Assembly (NCBI RefSeq): GCF_004114375.1
Contig: NZ_CP034692.1
Location: 2,914,001 to 2,978,000 of the forward strand
Origin: Halorubrum sp. BOL3-1
GTDB lineage: Archaea; Halobacteriota; Halobacteria; Halobacteriales; Haloferacaceae
Direction: 5' to 3'
DNA: 64,000 bases
In this document: positions 41,323-50,018 of the stretch, piece after piece
Position numbering within the stretch: position 1 is the stretch's first letter
Layout: each line of letters begins with the position of its first letter
Program-made: the position numbers and the translations under genes
The notes under the pieces: model-generated
The model's input: the letters and a program-made list of their open reading frames with translations, nothing else
Told to the model about the DNA's origin: nothing
Databases searched by the model: none

Positions 41323-43179
41323 TCAGTGGCCGTCCGAGTGTTCCGGGACTGCTTCCCCCACCGGCGTCTCTCCGTCTGGAAGCTCAGACAGTCCGAGTCG
41401 GTCAAGCAGTTGCGTTGTCGGCCGTCCCTCTCGGTCCCAATCGCGGTACGCGTAGTACCGATCGAGGAGCGTCTCGAACGCGTCGGGATCCAGTCCACCC
41501 TCCCCTCCGTCGTCCGCCTCAGTCGTCAGTGCGTCGGGGAGCGCGTCGTCGTCGCGGTCGAACCCCTCCCGGAGGTTGAATAGCCGCACGAGCGTCCACA
41601 CGCGCTCCCCGAGGAGCCGGATATCGTCAGGGTCCCGCTCGTCGCCGAGCGCGGCAAACCACTCTATGCCCGCCTCCGGACCGAAAACGTCCGCGAGAAA
41701 GTCGTCGGCGACGAGACACCAGAGCGCCGCCCGGCGGTCCTGTTCGTCGGCGACGACGGCGGCCCGCTGCTCGGGGGTCCACCTCGGGTCCGCCACGGCC
41801 TCGACCTCGACCGGGCGAGCGCGTCGATGGCAGCCGCCGCGGTCGCTCGTCGCGAACGCGAGCCCCATCGTTTCGGCGCCACGCGGGTCGTAGGAGCCCA
41901 AATCCATCCCCTTGACCGTCGGTATCAGGTCAGCACCGCCGAACCGCTCGGCGGCGGCTTCGACGCCGTCGGCCAAGGCGTCACCGAGCGACGTCGACCG
42001 GCGAGCAATCTCCTCGATCACCGTTCTCGCGGCGGTCTTGTCGCCGAAGGAGAGGTCGCGGTCGATCAGCCCCGCATCACTCGCACGGACCGCCCACGCG
42101 ATCGCGTTACCCGCGGAGATGACGTCGAGGCCGAGTCGGTCGCACGCCCCCCCGAGGGTGACGACCGCGTCGAAGTCGTCGATCCCGAGGCCGGCACCCA
42201 GAGCGATCGGAGTCCCGCCACGAGGGACGGTGTCCGTCCCGGGGGCGACGTCGTCGCGGTCGTCCTCGTCCTCGCTGCCGTCCCCGTCATCGGGGCCGGT
42301 CCCGTTACCGCTCGAAGAGACTCGAAAGCCGCCCGGAACCGAGTCGTCGGGCCGCTCCCGTTCCTCGGAACGGCCCGCCGCCTGATCGACGCCGATCTCG
42401 TCGGTCCCTTCGAAGCGGCGGCTCTGCCACCCGCGAGTCGGGAGGACGCCGGTCTCGTTCGCGAACTCGACCGTTTCCAGCGTGTCGCTGGCGGCGAGCC
42501 ACCGACCGGTGTCGCTGTCGGCGAACCGCTCCTCGTACCGGTCCCGGAGGTCGCGTAGTGCCGGCGGAATATCCGGGGCCGGATCGCGGACGACGACGGC
42601 CTTGAGCTTCTTCGCGCCCATTACCGCCCCCGCGCCCCCGCGCCCGGCGTGGTGGTCTCCGCCGTCGGAGGCGATCGTCGCGTATCGCACCCGTGCCTCG
42701 CCAGCCGGACCGATACAGGCGACGCCGGCGTCGGGAAACCGCTCGTCGGTCTCGGCCGCGTCGAGCCCGGCGAGGTCGGCCGCGGGCTCGATCGCAGCCT
42801 CGCCGTCGGCGATCGAGAGGACGACCGGTTCGTCGGCCGCACCGCGGACGACGACGCCCAGGTGGTCTCCGAGCGCTCCGGCCAGCCGGTTCGCGAACGA
42901 TCCGCCTCCGTAGGAGTCGAGAAACGCCCCTGTGAGGGGAGACTTCGTGATCGCCGCGTAGCGTGGTTCCCCGGGGAGCGAGGCCGTCAGCGGTCCGGTC
43001 ATGAACGCGAGCCGGTTCGCCGGCGACTCCGGATCGATCCCGGGTTCCATCTCGTAGAGGTATCGCGCGCCGAGCCCCTTCCCACCGACGTACATCGCGA
43101 GCCACTCGTCGGGGACCCGTTCGCTCCGGACGCGCTCGGCGGAGAGGTCAACGCGAAGGACCCGGTCGGGAACGCTCAT
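41323..43179 (-). CDS. Aldehyde ferredoxin oxidoreductase-like protein without FeS cysteines
   Basis: 618 residues from ATG 43179. AOR family: VLRVDLSAERVRSERVPDEW, YVGGKGLGARYLYE, GPLTASLPGEPRYAAITKSP and GGRGGAGAVMGAKKLKAVVV match the tungstopterin-binding N-terminal domain. After LPTRGWQSRRFEGTDEIG, where AORs carry the CxxCxxxC cluster motif, there is instead a Gly/Asp/Ser-rich linker (about residues 275-325) with no cysteines. A later cysteine in ALWCLVADDFL matches the fourth ligand position. The [4Fe-4S] cluster is therefore probably absent. Confidence 0.8.
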   Translation of the reverse strand: MSVPDRVLRVDLSAERVRSERVPDEWLAMYVGGKGLGARYLYEMEPGIDPESPANRLAFMTGPLTASLPGEPRYAAITKSPLTGAFLDSYGGGSFANRLAGALGDHLGVVVRGAADEPVVLSIADGEAAIEPAADLAGLDAAETDERFPDAGVACIGPAGEARVRYATIASDGGDHHAGRGGAGAVMGAKKLKAVVVRDPAPDIPPALRDLRDRYEERFADSDTGRWLAASDTLETVEFANETGVLPTRGWQSRRFEGTDEIGVDQAAGRSEERERPDDSVPGGFRVSSSGNGTGPDDGDGSEDEDDRDDVAPGTDTVPRGGTPIALGAGLGIDDFDAVVTLGGACDRLGLDVISAGNAIAWAVRASDAGLIDRDLSFGDKTAARTVIEEIARRSTSLGDALADGVEAAAERFGGADLIPTVKGMDLGSYDPRGAETMGLAFATSDRGGCHRRARPVEVEAVADPRWTPEQRAAVVADEQDRRAALWCLVADDFLADVFGPEAGIEWFAALGDERDPDDIRLLGERVWTLVRLFNLREGFDRDDDALPDALTTEADDGGEGGLDPDAFETLLDRYYAYRDWDREGRPTTQLLDRLGLSELPDGETPVGEAVPEHSDGH

Positions 43180-43274
43180 CACCTCATCCCTCGCGGTCGA
43201 GCCGGATTAAACCACACGCCGAGGCGCGACCCGATCCGTCGCCACGATCGACGCGCTTTCGACGCCGGAGACGG
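43180..43274. promoter_or_regulatory. Divergent promoter region AOR-like / yqeC
   Basis: 95 bases between divergent starts at 43179 and 43275. GGATTAAACC (about 43202-43211) is a possible box for the minus-strand gene about 25 bases before its ATG. Nothing distinct was seen for yqeC. Confidence 0.3.
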
Positions 43275-44018
43275 ATGGGATCGGATATGAACGAGCTCGT
43301 GGAGGCGCTCGCCACGGCCGACGGAACGACTTGTCTCGTCGGTGCGGGCGGAAAGAAGACGACGCTGTACGAGCTTGCGGACCGGCTCGATCGGGCGATC
43401 CTCACAGCGACGGTGCGGATCCCGATATTCGACCGGAAGGTCGCCGCAGTTCGGGTAACGAGCGATCCGATCGCCGCGCTCAAAGACGCGGACGACAACC
43501 AGTTTCCGCTCGGACTGGTTCCGGAGCGCGAGCGCGACGACCGGTACCGGGGGTACGAACCCGCGATCGTCGACGGCCTCGCGAGCGCTCACGACGGACC
43601 GGTCCTGGTGAAAGCCGACGGGGCTCGGACACGACTCCTGAAGGCGCCGAACGACCGCGAGCCGCAGATACCTCCCGAAGCGGACACCGTGGTTCCGGTG
43701 GCGAGCGTCGGGGCGGTCGGCAAATCGTTGTCCTCGGAGGTCGTCCACCGGCCCGAGCGCGTCGCGGCGATCACCGACGCCGAGATCGGCGACGAGATTA
43801 CCCCGAAACTGGTCGGACGCGTCCTCGCCGACGAGCGTGGCGGATTAAAAGGGATCCCGGCGGACGCGAGGCCGATCCCGCTAATAAACGCGGTCGACGA
43901 CGCAACCGACGAGACGGTCGCGCGGGAGATCGCGGCAGTCGTTCACGACCGTGCCGACGTGCCGCTGGTCGTCCTCGCGCGGATGATCGAGGGGGAAATC
44001 GTCGACGTCCTCGAATGA
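43275..44018 (+). CDS. yqeC: YqeC-like molybdenum/selenium hydroxylase accessory protein
   Basis: 247 residues. P-loop-like CLVGAGGKKTTLYELAD (about 20-36), VLVKADGARTRLLKAPNDRE (about 108-127) and the ending PLVVLARMIEGEIVDVLE match YqeC, an accessory factor known near selenium-dependent molybdenum hydroxylases in bacteria. No selenium genes are visible here. The divergent AOR-like gene suggests a joint role with a tungsten or molybdenum enzyme. ATG 43287 is an alternative start. Confidence 0.75.
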   Translation: MGSDMNELVEALATADGTTCLVGAGGKKTTLYELADRLDRAILTATVRIPIFDRKVAAVRVTSDPIAALKDADDNQFPLGLVPERERDDRYRGYEPAIVDGLASAHDGPVLVKADGARTRLLKAPNDREPQIPPEADTVVPVASVGAVGKSLSSEVVHRPERVAAITDAEIGDEITPKLVGRVLADERGGLKGIPADARPIPLINAVDDATDETVAREIAAVVHDRADVPLVVLARMIEGEIVDVLE

Positions 44019-44151
44019 GGGGCGACCGGTATTGCGGCCGCTTCCGGCGGGGAATTTATGAGTGTCAGTATTGCTGGAGCGTGGAGCAGGTCGTCGTTCC
44101 CGTCGCACAACATAAAAAATCTAATCGATCCGAAAGAACGGGATCGTGCCC

Positions 44152-45534
44152 CTAGTTGTCCGATTCAGCCTCCTGCTTCGCGCTGAGTTTTGCCTGTTCG
44201 CGGGCGCTCGGGTTGACAGACTCCTTGAACGGGATCTCCGCGGCGCTGGCGAACACCGGCTCGCCGGGCTCCTCGGCGTACTCGTCGGGCAGATGGACCT
44301 CGAACTCCAAATCGAGGTTCTCGTCGTACACCGAGTCGTCCAGCGGGACGTCGGTTTCGGCTTCGATCATCTCGGCGGGCACGAACCCCATTCCGATGTT
44401 GGTCTCGAGTTCGGGGTTGTACCACGGCGATGTCAGGTAGCCGACCTCGTCGCCGCTTTCGGGATCGGAGATGAGCCAGAAGTCCGATGCGTAATCGTGG
44501 ATCGGCTCACCGGCCATCTTCATCCCGATCATCTTGTGATTGAACGGGTAGTCGCCGTTCTCGATTTGCGCTTTCTGCTCTTCGAGCGCCTCCTTGCCGA
44601 TGTAGTCGACGTCCTTGTCGTCGGGGACGTGGTAGCCGAGATTCACCTGGAACGGAGACGTCTCGTGGTCGAGGTCCTGCCCCCACGACATGATGCCCGC
44701 GGCGATCCGGCGGTGGTGACCGGGAGCGATCTGCATGCCGCCGTGGTCGATGACGCTCTCGTGCACCGGGTCCCAGACCCGCTCAGCGTACTTCGAGGCC
44801 TCCTTCACGTAGATCTCGAAGCCCTTTTCGCCGGAGAAGCCGGTCTGGCTGATGAGCACGTCGACCCCGTTGACCTGCGACTCCATCAGACCGTAGTAGG
44901 GGATCTCGCTGACCTCCTCGCCGACGACGTCAACCATCACGTCCTCGGAGAGCGGCCCCTGGATCTGCATCGGAGCGACGTCGATCTCGTCGATCTCGAC
45001 GTCGAAGTCCATACCGACGTTGACGCCCTGTATCCACTGCATCAGCGTGTTGTCCGAAATGGAGAACCAGAACTCGTCCTCGGCCGGCCGGAGGAGCACC
45101 GGGTCGTTCAACACGCCGCCGTCCTCGTTACAGAGGATGACGTACTTGCCGTCCATCGCGTCCATGGAACTCACGTCGCGGGTGACGACGTGGTTGGTAA
45201 GCGCCTCGGCGTCGGGGCCCTTCACACGGATCTGGCGCTCGACGGCGACGTCCCAGATGGTCACGTCGTTGGTCAGCGCCTCGTACTCGGCCATGGCGCC
45301 CCCGTCTTCCGGTTCGACCAGCCCGCGTGGGTGGTAGAGGCGGTTGTAGACGGTACACCGCCAGGCGCCGTTCTCGTTGAACGACTTGTCGAAGAACGGC
45401 GACTTGCGGACGCGCGTCGAGACGAGCATCTCAATCCCCGGATCTCCGGTCTGCCTGAGGTTTCGGGGGAGCGTACGATCTGACTGGTCAACACTTGGGC
45501 AATTTGGATGTTCCTGCTCGTGAACCATTCTCAT
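44152..45534 (-). CDS. DmdA/GcvT-like THF-dependent demethylase
   Basis: 460 residues of the GcvT superfamily. Features shared with DMSP demethylase DmdA: RKSPFFDKSFNENGAWRCTV, YNRLYHPRG, LTNDVTIWDVAVERQIRVKG, VTRDVSSMDAMDGKYVILC, GGVLNDPVLLRPAEDEFWFS, IQGPLSEDVM, SQTGFSGEKGFEIYV and GIMSWGQDLDHETSPFQVN. The family moves methyl or methylene groups from substrate to tetrahydrofolate. Glycine-cleavage partners are absent but THF enzymes abound nearby. The ATG at 45534 is about 25 bases after a TATA box; 45429 (MLVSTRVRKS) is the alternative start. Confidence 0.78.
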   Translation of the reverse strand: MRMVHEQEHPNCPSVDQSDRTLPRNLRQTGDPGIEMLVSTRVRKSPFFDKSFNENGAWRCTVYNRLYHPRGLVEPEDGGAMAEYEALTNDVTIWDVAVERQIRVKGPDAEALTNHVVTRDVSSMDAMDGKYVILCNEDGGVLNDPVLLRPAEDEFWFSISDNTLMQWIQGVNVGMDFDVEIDEIDVAPMQIQGPLSEDVMVDVVGEEVSEIPYYGLMESQVNGVDVLISQTGFSGEKGFEIYVKEASKYAERVWDPVHESVIDHGGMQIAPGHHRRIAAGIMSWGQDLDHETSPFQVNLGYHVPDDKDVDYIGKEALEEQKAQIENGDYPFNHKMIGMKMAGEPIHDYASDFWLISDPESGDEVGYLTSPWYNPELETNIGMGFVPAEMIEAETDVPLDDSVYDENLDLEFEVHLPDEYAEEPGEPVFASAAEIPFKESVNPSAREQAKLSAKQEAESDN

Positions 45535-45551
45535 AAACAGTGCCCGTAGTA

Positions 45552-45563
45552 GGATATAAAAAT
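45552..45563 (-). promoter_or_regulatory. TATA box of the DmdA-like gene
   Basis: ATTTTTATATCC on the minus strand (45563 to 45552) is the strongest AT box in the region. Its centre is about 25 bases upstream of the ATG at 45534, the spacing for a leaderless haloarchaeal transcript. Confidence 0.5.
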
Positions 45564-45698
45564 AGGTACGAAAAACTCCCCATCTTTATTACCACACCCG
45601 TCTCGGTGGCGGTCATCGAAGACCAAGAGATGAATCACGGCTCATCGACCTAACGGGTGAAAACTGCGGGGCTCAGCGCTCGAGCAGCCGGCCGCCGC

Positions 45699-46358
45699 TC
45701 ACTGTTCGGGGCCTTCCGTGGCGATCGTCGCCGCGACGAGGTTGCGCATACCACGTCGTAAGCGACCGCTCACCGCCGTCGACGACAGCCCAAGCTCGTC
45801 GGCCAGTTCGTCGAGCGACATCTCGCGCGGTTCGAGGAAGTACCCCTCCTCGTAAGCGGTGAGCAGCGTCGTCCGCTGCTCGTCGGTGAGTCCGTAAGAC
45901 GGCCCGGAGTCCGTGGTCTCGTTGTCGTGGATTTCGACGATATCGAGTCGCATCCCGTTTTCTCTTGCGTGTTCCCAGACGGTACTGAGAGCCGCCCTGT
46001 CGGGGAGAAGTAGCCGCACCAACCAGCCGTTCCGCTTCGATTCGGTGTGGATGAGGAACCCGTTGGCGTCCGAGACGGCGGTGCTGATGAGCTTCGTTTC
46101 CGGCGTGTGTTCGATGTAGTAGACGCCGCCCTCACCGGTCCACTCGACGAGTTTGTACTCGTTGATGGTCGGATCATCGTTTAGTGCCCGCTCGAGGGCG
46201 CCGCGGTCGTCGTAGTCGACGAGGAACGGGAACTCCGAGGACCCGGGGTCCGTGGTCCCCTGCGTGACGACTTCGATATCCACCCCGTCGAGTCGCTCCA
46301 GCGTGGGCACCAGCGCGAGCCGTTCGTGTTCGACGTGAATCGTGACAATGATAGACAT
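45699..46358 (-). CDS. Bat-type HTH_10 transcriptional regulator
   Basis: 219 residues. The C-terminus YGLTDEQRTTLLTAYEEGYF, LEPREMSLDELADELGLSST and AVSGRLRRGMRNLV is the bacterio-opsin-activator (HTH_10) domain; residues 1-145 form the less conserved sensory part typical of this family (HVEHERLALVPTLERL, LVRLLLPDRAALSTVWEHAR). Located just upstream of the DmdA-like gene in the same direction, it is the natural candidate regulator. Its own AT-rich promoter region is near 46435-46465. Confidence 0.85.
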   Translation of the reverse strand: MSIIVTIHVEHERLALVPTLERLDGVDIEVVTQGTTDPGSSEFPFLVDYDDRGALERALNDDPTINEYKLVEWTGEGGVYYIEHTPETKLISTAVSDANGFLIHTESKRNGWLVRLLLPDRAALSTVWEHARENGMRLDIVEIHDNETTDSGPSYGLTDEQRTTLLTAYEEGYFLEPREMSLDELADELGLSSTAVSGRLRRGMRNLVAATIATEGPEQ

Positions 46359-46509
46359 GCTGGGGCTTAAATGATCGCGCGCCGAGCGACCGCCACATTC
46401 GGAATCCGAAGGCCGTGTCGCGACACTGCGAACGATGTATCTAATATGTTCGTTGGATATAAATCGTGTTGCTTCCGGATTCGCCCCCGTCCGATCTCCG
46501 CGGTTCCGA

Positions 46510-48960
46510 CTACTCCGCCGACCCGTCTTCGGCGGGTGGATCGGCGGCCAGCTCGGCGGTCCGCACCGCCGCGACGTTCTCCTCGACGTCGTGTACCCGA
46601 ACGATGTCTACCCCTCGGTCGACCGCTAGCGACGTCGCCGCGAGAGTCGCGGGAAGGCGGTCGTCGGAGGTCTCGCGCCCGGCGAGACCGAACATCGACT
46701 TGCGTGAGTGGCCGACGAGCACCGGACAGCCGAGCGCGCGGAACTCGTCGACCCGGCCCAGGAGTTCGAAGCTCTCGGCGGCGGACTTCCCGAAGCCGAT
46801 TCCCGGGTCAACGACGATCTGCGAGCGGTCTAACCCGGCCTTCTCCGCTAAGAGCACCCGTTCGGAGAGCGCCTCCAGCGTGTCGCGAACGACGTCGTCG
46901 TACTCCACATCGGCGTCCGGGTCGACCGGCGTCTCGATCGAGTGCATCACGACGACCGGGACGTCGTGTTCGGCGGCGACCAGCCGCATCTCCGGGTCTT
47001 CGAGCCCCGAGACGTCGTTAAGTATGTCGGCGCCGACCGAAAGCGCCGCCCGCGCTACCGCGGCTTTCCGCGTGTCGATCGAGACGAGGGCGTCGAGGTC
47101 GGACAGCGCCTCGACGACCGAGCGCACGCGTTCGACCTCTTCGTCGACCGGCACGGGATCGGCGCCCGGCCGGGTGGACTCTCCGCCGACGTCAACGATG
47201 TCGGCACCGGCCTCGACCATCGCCTCCGCGCGGTCGACGGCGTCCTCGCGGGCCTCGAAGCGTCCGCCGTCGTGAAACGAGTCCGGCGTGACGTTCAACA
47301 CGCCCATGACGGCGGTTCCGGACGCCCACGGATAGGGGGCCTCCGGTCCCGTCTCGGATGTGTCTCCGGGGTCTAGGGTCTCTCGCAGCTCGTCGCTCAC
47401 GACTCCGAGCCCGTGAGGCCCGTCGTCGAGCCTGTCGAACGCCTGCCGGAACTGCCTGACCGTCCCCATCAGCACCGCGTCGACTGGCTCGCGCCCCCGC
47501 GTGGAGAACCCGGAGAGGGCACACTGGCCGCCGACCGATAGGAACGCTCGCCTGAGGTGACCGGCCTGTCGAGGCGGAAGGCGAGTCGTGACGACCCGGG
47601 TCACCCCGTCCTCACGCGTCCGGCGAACCCCGTCGGCGTCCACGTCAGCGGCTTCGAGGACCGCGTCGGCAGTTTCGAGATCACCGACGCGCCGGGGGAC
47701 GCCCAATCGTGACCACCGAGGGCGGGCATCCGCGACGACCCGCAGCGACCCACAGATCAGTACGGCGTCGGCCGCGTCGGCGGCCGAAACCGCGGCGTCG
47801 ACGGCGTCGGCGACGGAGCCTCGCGCGGTGACGTCGGCGGCGCCGCCGAACGACGACGCGAGTACCCCGGCCGTCTCCGCCCGGTCGAGGTCCGGACGGC
47901 AGGTGTGGATATAGTCGGCGTCCGGCAGCGCCGCCACCATCTCCGAGAGGTCCTTGTCGGACATCGCGCCGAAGACGAGATGGAGCGAGTCAAACTCGAA
48001 CGTCGAGAGCGTCCCGGCCAGCGCCTCGCAACTTCCCGGATTATGTGCGCCGTCCAGCACGACGAGCGGATCCCGCTCCATCACCTCGAAGCGGCCCGGC
48101 CAGTGTGCGTTCCGGAGGCCGCGCTCGATGGCAGCGGGGGAGACCGCGTCGAACTGCCGGGCCAGCGCCGCGGCGACGCCGGCGTTGCGGACCTGGTGCT
48201 CGCCCAACACCGGGAGGTACGTCCCCGTCGACCAGTCGTCGGACGCCAGCCCGACCGCCTGTTCGAGACCCTCGCGGCCGCGGTTCGTCACCCGGAGGTC
48301 GGCGTCGTCGGTCTCGCCGATCACGTAAGTGTCGGCGACGGACTCGACGGCCGACAGCGCCGACCCGGTCGCGGCGGTGACGAGCGGCGCGTCAGCGGGG
48401 GCGACGGCGGCCAGGTCGCGTGCGATTTCCCCGACGGTGTCACCGAGCATCTCCGTGTGTTCAAGCGAGACGCTCGTGACCGCTGCGGCGTCGGTACTGA
48501 GCGCGCTCGTCGCGTCGTAGCGGCCGCCGATACCGACCTCGAGCACGGCGACGTCCGCGTCCGCGCGGGCGAACGACCAGACGGCAAGCGCCGTGAGGGC
48601 CTCGAAGAACGTCGGCGGGTCGCCCGCGGTCGCCCGGTCGTTCACGTGCGACTCCACGCGCTCGACGAACTCGGAGACGGCCCGTTTAGAGACCCGCCGA
48701 CCGTTGATGTGGACCCGCTCCCTGACGTCGTTCAGGTGGGGAGACGTGTAGAGACCGACGTCGTACCCGGCCTGCCGCAGCACGCTCTCGACCATCCGAG
48801 CGGTGCTCCCCTTCCCGTTCGACCCCGCCACCTGGATCACCCGTAGCCCCTCTTCGGGCCCGTCGAGGTGCGCAAGCAGGTCCTGCGTCGACTCGATACC
48901 CTCGGCCGGCGGGTACCGACGGAGGTCGAAGAGGAAATCCGCTGCCTCGTGGTATCTCAT
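46510..48960 (-). CDS. folCP: Folylpolyglutamate synthase–dihydropteroate synthase fusion
   Basis: 816 residues from ATG 48960 (MRYHEAADFLFDLRR). Residues about 1-420 are FolC/MurE-type ligase: VIQVAGSNGKGSTARMVESV, TSPHLNDVRERV, VLEVGIGGRYDATS and LDGAHNPGS. Residues about 540-800 are FolP: MGVLNVTPDSFHDGG, DIVDVGGESTRPGA, DILNDVSGLEDPE and VGHSRKSMFG. Haloarchaea are known for this fusion, which joins dihydropteroate formation to glutamylation. The segment between (about 430-540) is a less conserved linker. Confidence 0.93.
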   Translation of the reverse strand: MRYHEAADFLFDLRRYPPAEGIESTQDLLAHLDGPEEGLRVIQVAGSNGKGSTARMVESVLRQAGYDVGLYTSPHLNDVRERVHINGRRVSKRAVSEFVERVESHVNDRATAGDPPTFFEALTALAVWSFARADADVAVLEVGIGGRYDATSALSTDAAAVTSVSLEHTEMLGDTVGEIARDLAAVAPADAPLVTAATGSALSAVESVADTYVIGETDDADLRVTNRGREGLEQAVGLASDDWSTGTYLPVLGEHQVRNAGVAAALARQFDAVSPAAIERGLRNAHWPGRFEVMERDPLVVLDGAHNPGSCEALAGTLSTFEFDSLHLVFGAMSDKDLSEMVAALPDADYIHTCRPDLDRAETAGVLASSFGGAADVTARGSVADAVDAAVSAADAADAVLICGSLRVVADARPRWSRLGVPRRVGDLETADAVLEAADVDADGVRRTREDGVTRVVTTRLPPRQAGHLRRAFLSVGGQCALSGFSTRGREPVDAVLMGTVRQFRQAFDRLDDGPHGLGVVSDELRETLDPGDTSETGPEAPYPWASGTAVMGVLNVTPDSFHDGGRFEAREDAVDRAEAMVEAGADIVDVGGESTRPGADPVPVDEEVERVRSVVEALSDLDALVSIDTRKAAVARAALSVGADILNDVSGLEDPEMRLVAAEHDVPVVVMHSIETPVDPDADVEYDDVVRDTLEALSERVLLAEKAGLDRSQIVVDPGIGFGKSAAESFELLGRVDEFRALGCPVLVGHSRKSMFGLAGRETSDDRLPATLAATSLAVDRGVDIVRVHDVEENVAAVRTAELAADPPAEDGSAE

Positions 48961-49453
48961 ATCATGCCGAGTGGGGCGAACGGTTAATGCGTTTTTCCCC
49001 GGCCGCGGTCGGAGCCGCTTGGACGGGACGGTCCGGAGACAGTAATTTCGGACTGTGAGGCCCACAAAGCCGGAAATGGCGAAGATCACGACTGACCGAC
49101 AGCCGGCGAACGGCCGCTGCCGGAACGGCCGAAGGCCGTCGGGGACGGCGGGAGAACGAGACCCAGTCGTCGGACGTTCTGTCGTTTAATTGTCTATTCG
49201 TGGAACCGATCCTCCATCGGTCACTGAACTGGTATATCCGGATGCGAGGCATTCGGGGGGACCGCCGCCGTAGTAGCGAGAGCGTGGCATGCGAGAGATC
49301 ATGGCGAGCGAGAGACGGTGGGTCAAGAACCGGCGACCGTCCCGACGGTCGGACGGACAGGGGCAACATATCACGATCGTTGTTGATCGTTCAGCCGGCG
49401 CCCGTCGGAACCGACCGGCCCCAGACAAAACGAAACCGATCGGACGTGTGCCC
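48961..49453. other. Intergenic stretch without recognisable features
   Basis: 493 bases between folCP (minus) and the SnoaL-like gene (plus). Only low-quality arginine-rich frames. CGTTTAATTGTCTATTCG (about 49183-49200) is a possible promoter element. CGATCGTTGTTGATCG (49374-49389) is a small inverted repeat 65 bases before the SnoaL-like start. Confidence 0.4.
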
Positions 49454-49816
49454 ATGTCAGAAACCGAACTCCCCGACAGAGAACTGGTTCGCGACTGTCT
49501 GACGGCGTTCAACGAACAGGACAGAGACCTGATGACCGAGCTGCTCGCCGCCGAGGTCATCGAGCACGGAATCCGCGACGAACACCGCGGGGTCGAAGAG
49601 ATACTGGAGTCCCTCGACGCCCACTTCGAGACGTTTCCCGACTACGGCGGGACTACGGAGGCGATAGTGGCCGAGGACGACCTCGTCACCGTACGACACT
49701 CTGCCACCGAGACCCACACGAGACACTACCGCGATATCGAGCCGACCGGCCACACGGTCGAGTGGGGCGGTATTGCGATATACCGCGTCGAGGACGGCGA
49801 AATAGCCGAAATCTGA
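49454..49816 (+). CDS. SnoaL/NTF2-like protein
   Basis: 120 residues from ATG 49454. ELVRDCLTAFNEQDRDLMTE, LLAAEVIEHGIRDEHRGVEE, FPDYGGTTEAIVAEDDLVTV and VEWGGIAIYRVEDGEIAE follow the cone-shaped NTF2 fold of SnoaL-like cyclases (ester cyclase type). Such proteins bind small hydrophobic ligands; substrate unknown. The frame is open further upstream but that part is arginine-rich and unconserved. Confidence 0.8.
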   Translation: MSETELPDRELVRDCLTAFNEQDRDLMTELLAAEVIEHGIRDEHRGVEEILESLDAHFETFPDYGGTTEAIVAEDDLVTVRHSATETHTRHYRDIEPTGHTVEWGGIAIYRVEDGEIAEI

Positions 49817-50018
49817 ATCGAGGAGGACCGGCTCGGACTGCTAGAACAGCTCGAAGTCGTCGACCCGCCCGCTCACCTCCGCGTCTGAGGACAGCGCCCG
49901 TCGCCTGCGCCTCGATCGGTCCGGAGTACGCGGCTCGAGACGAACGACCGGAACCGCTTCGCCGTCCCCTCCTCTGCGAGGGGCGACGATCGGCCCCGGC
50001 GGGTCGCCGTCGGTCGGG

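Noticed and set aside
44152-45534. Glycine cleavage T protein
   Set aside because: No gcvH or gcvP is nearby, and the N-terminal and central patterns fit DmdA-like proteins better. The possibility stays open until a phylogeny is made.
46371-47376. Long plus-strand open frames opposite folCP
   Set aside because: They are GC-driven antisense shadows of a well-conserved gene; the translations are Arg/Pro/Ser-rich and lack domains.
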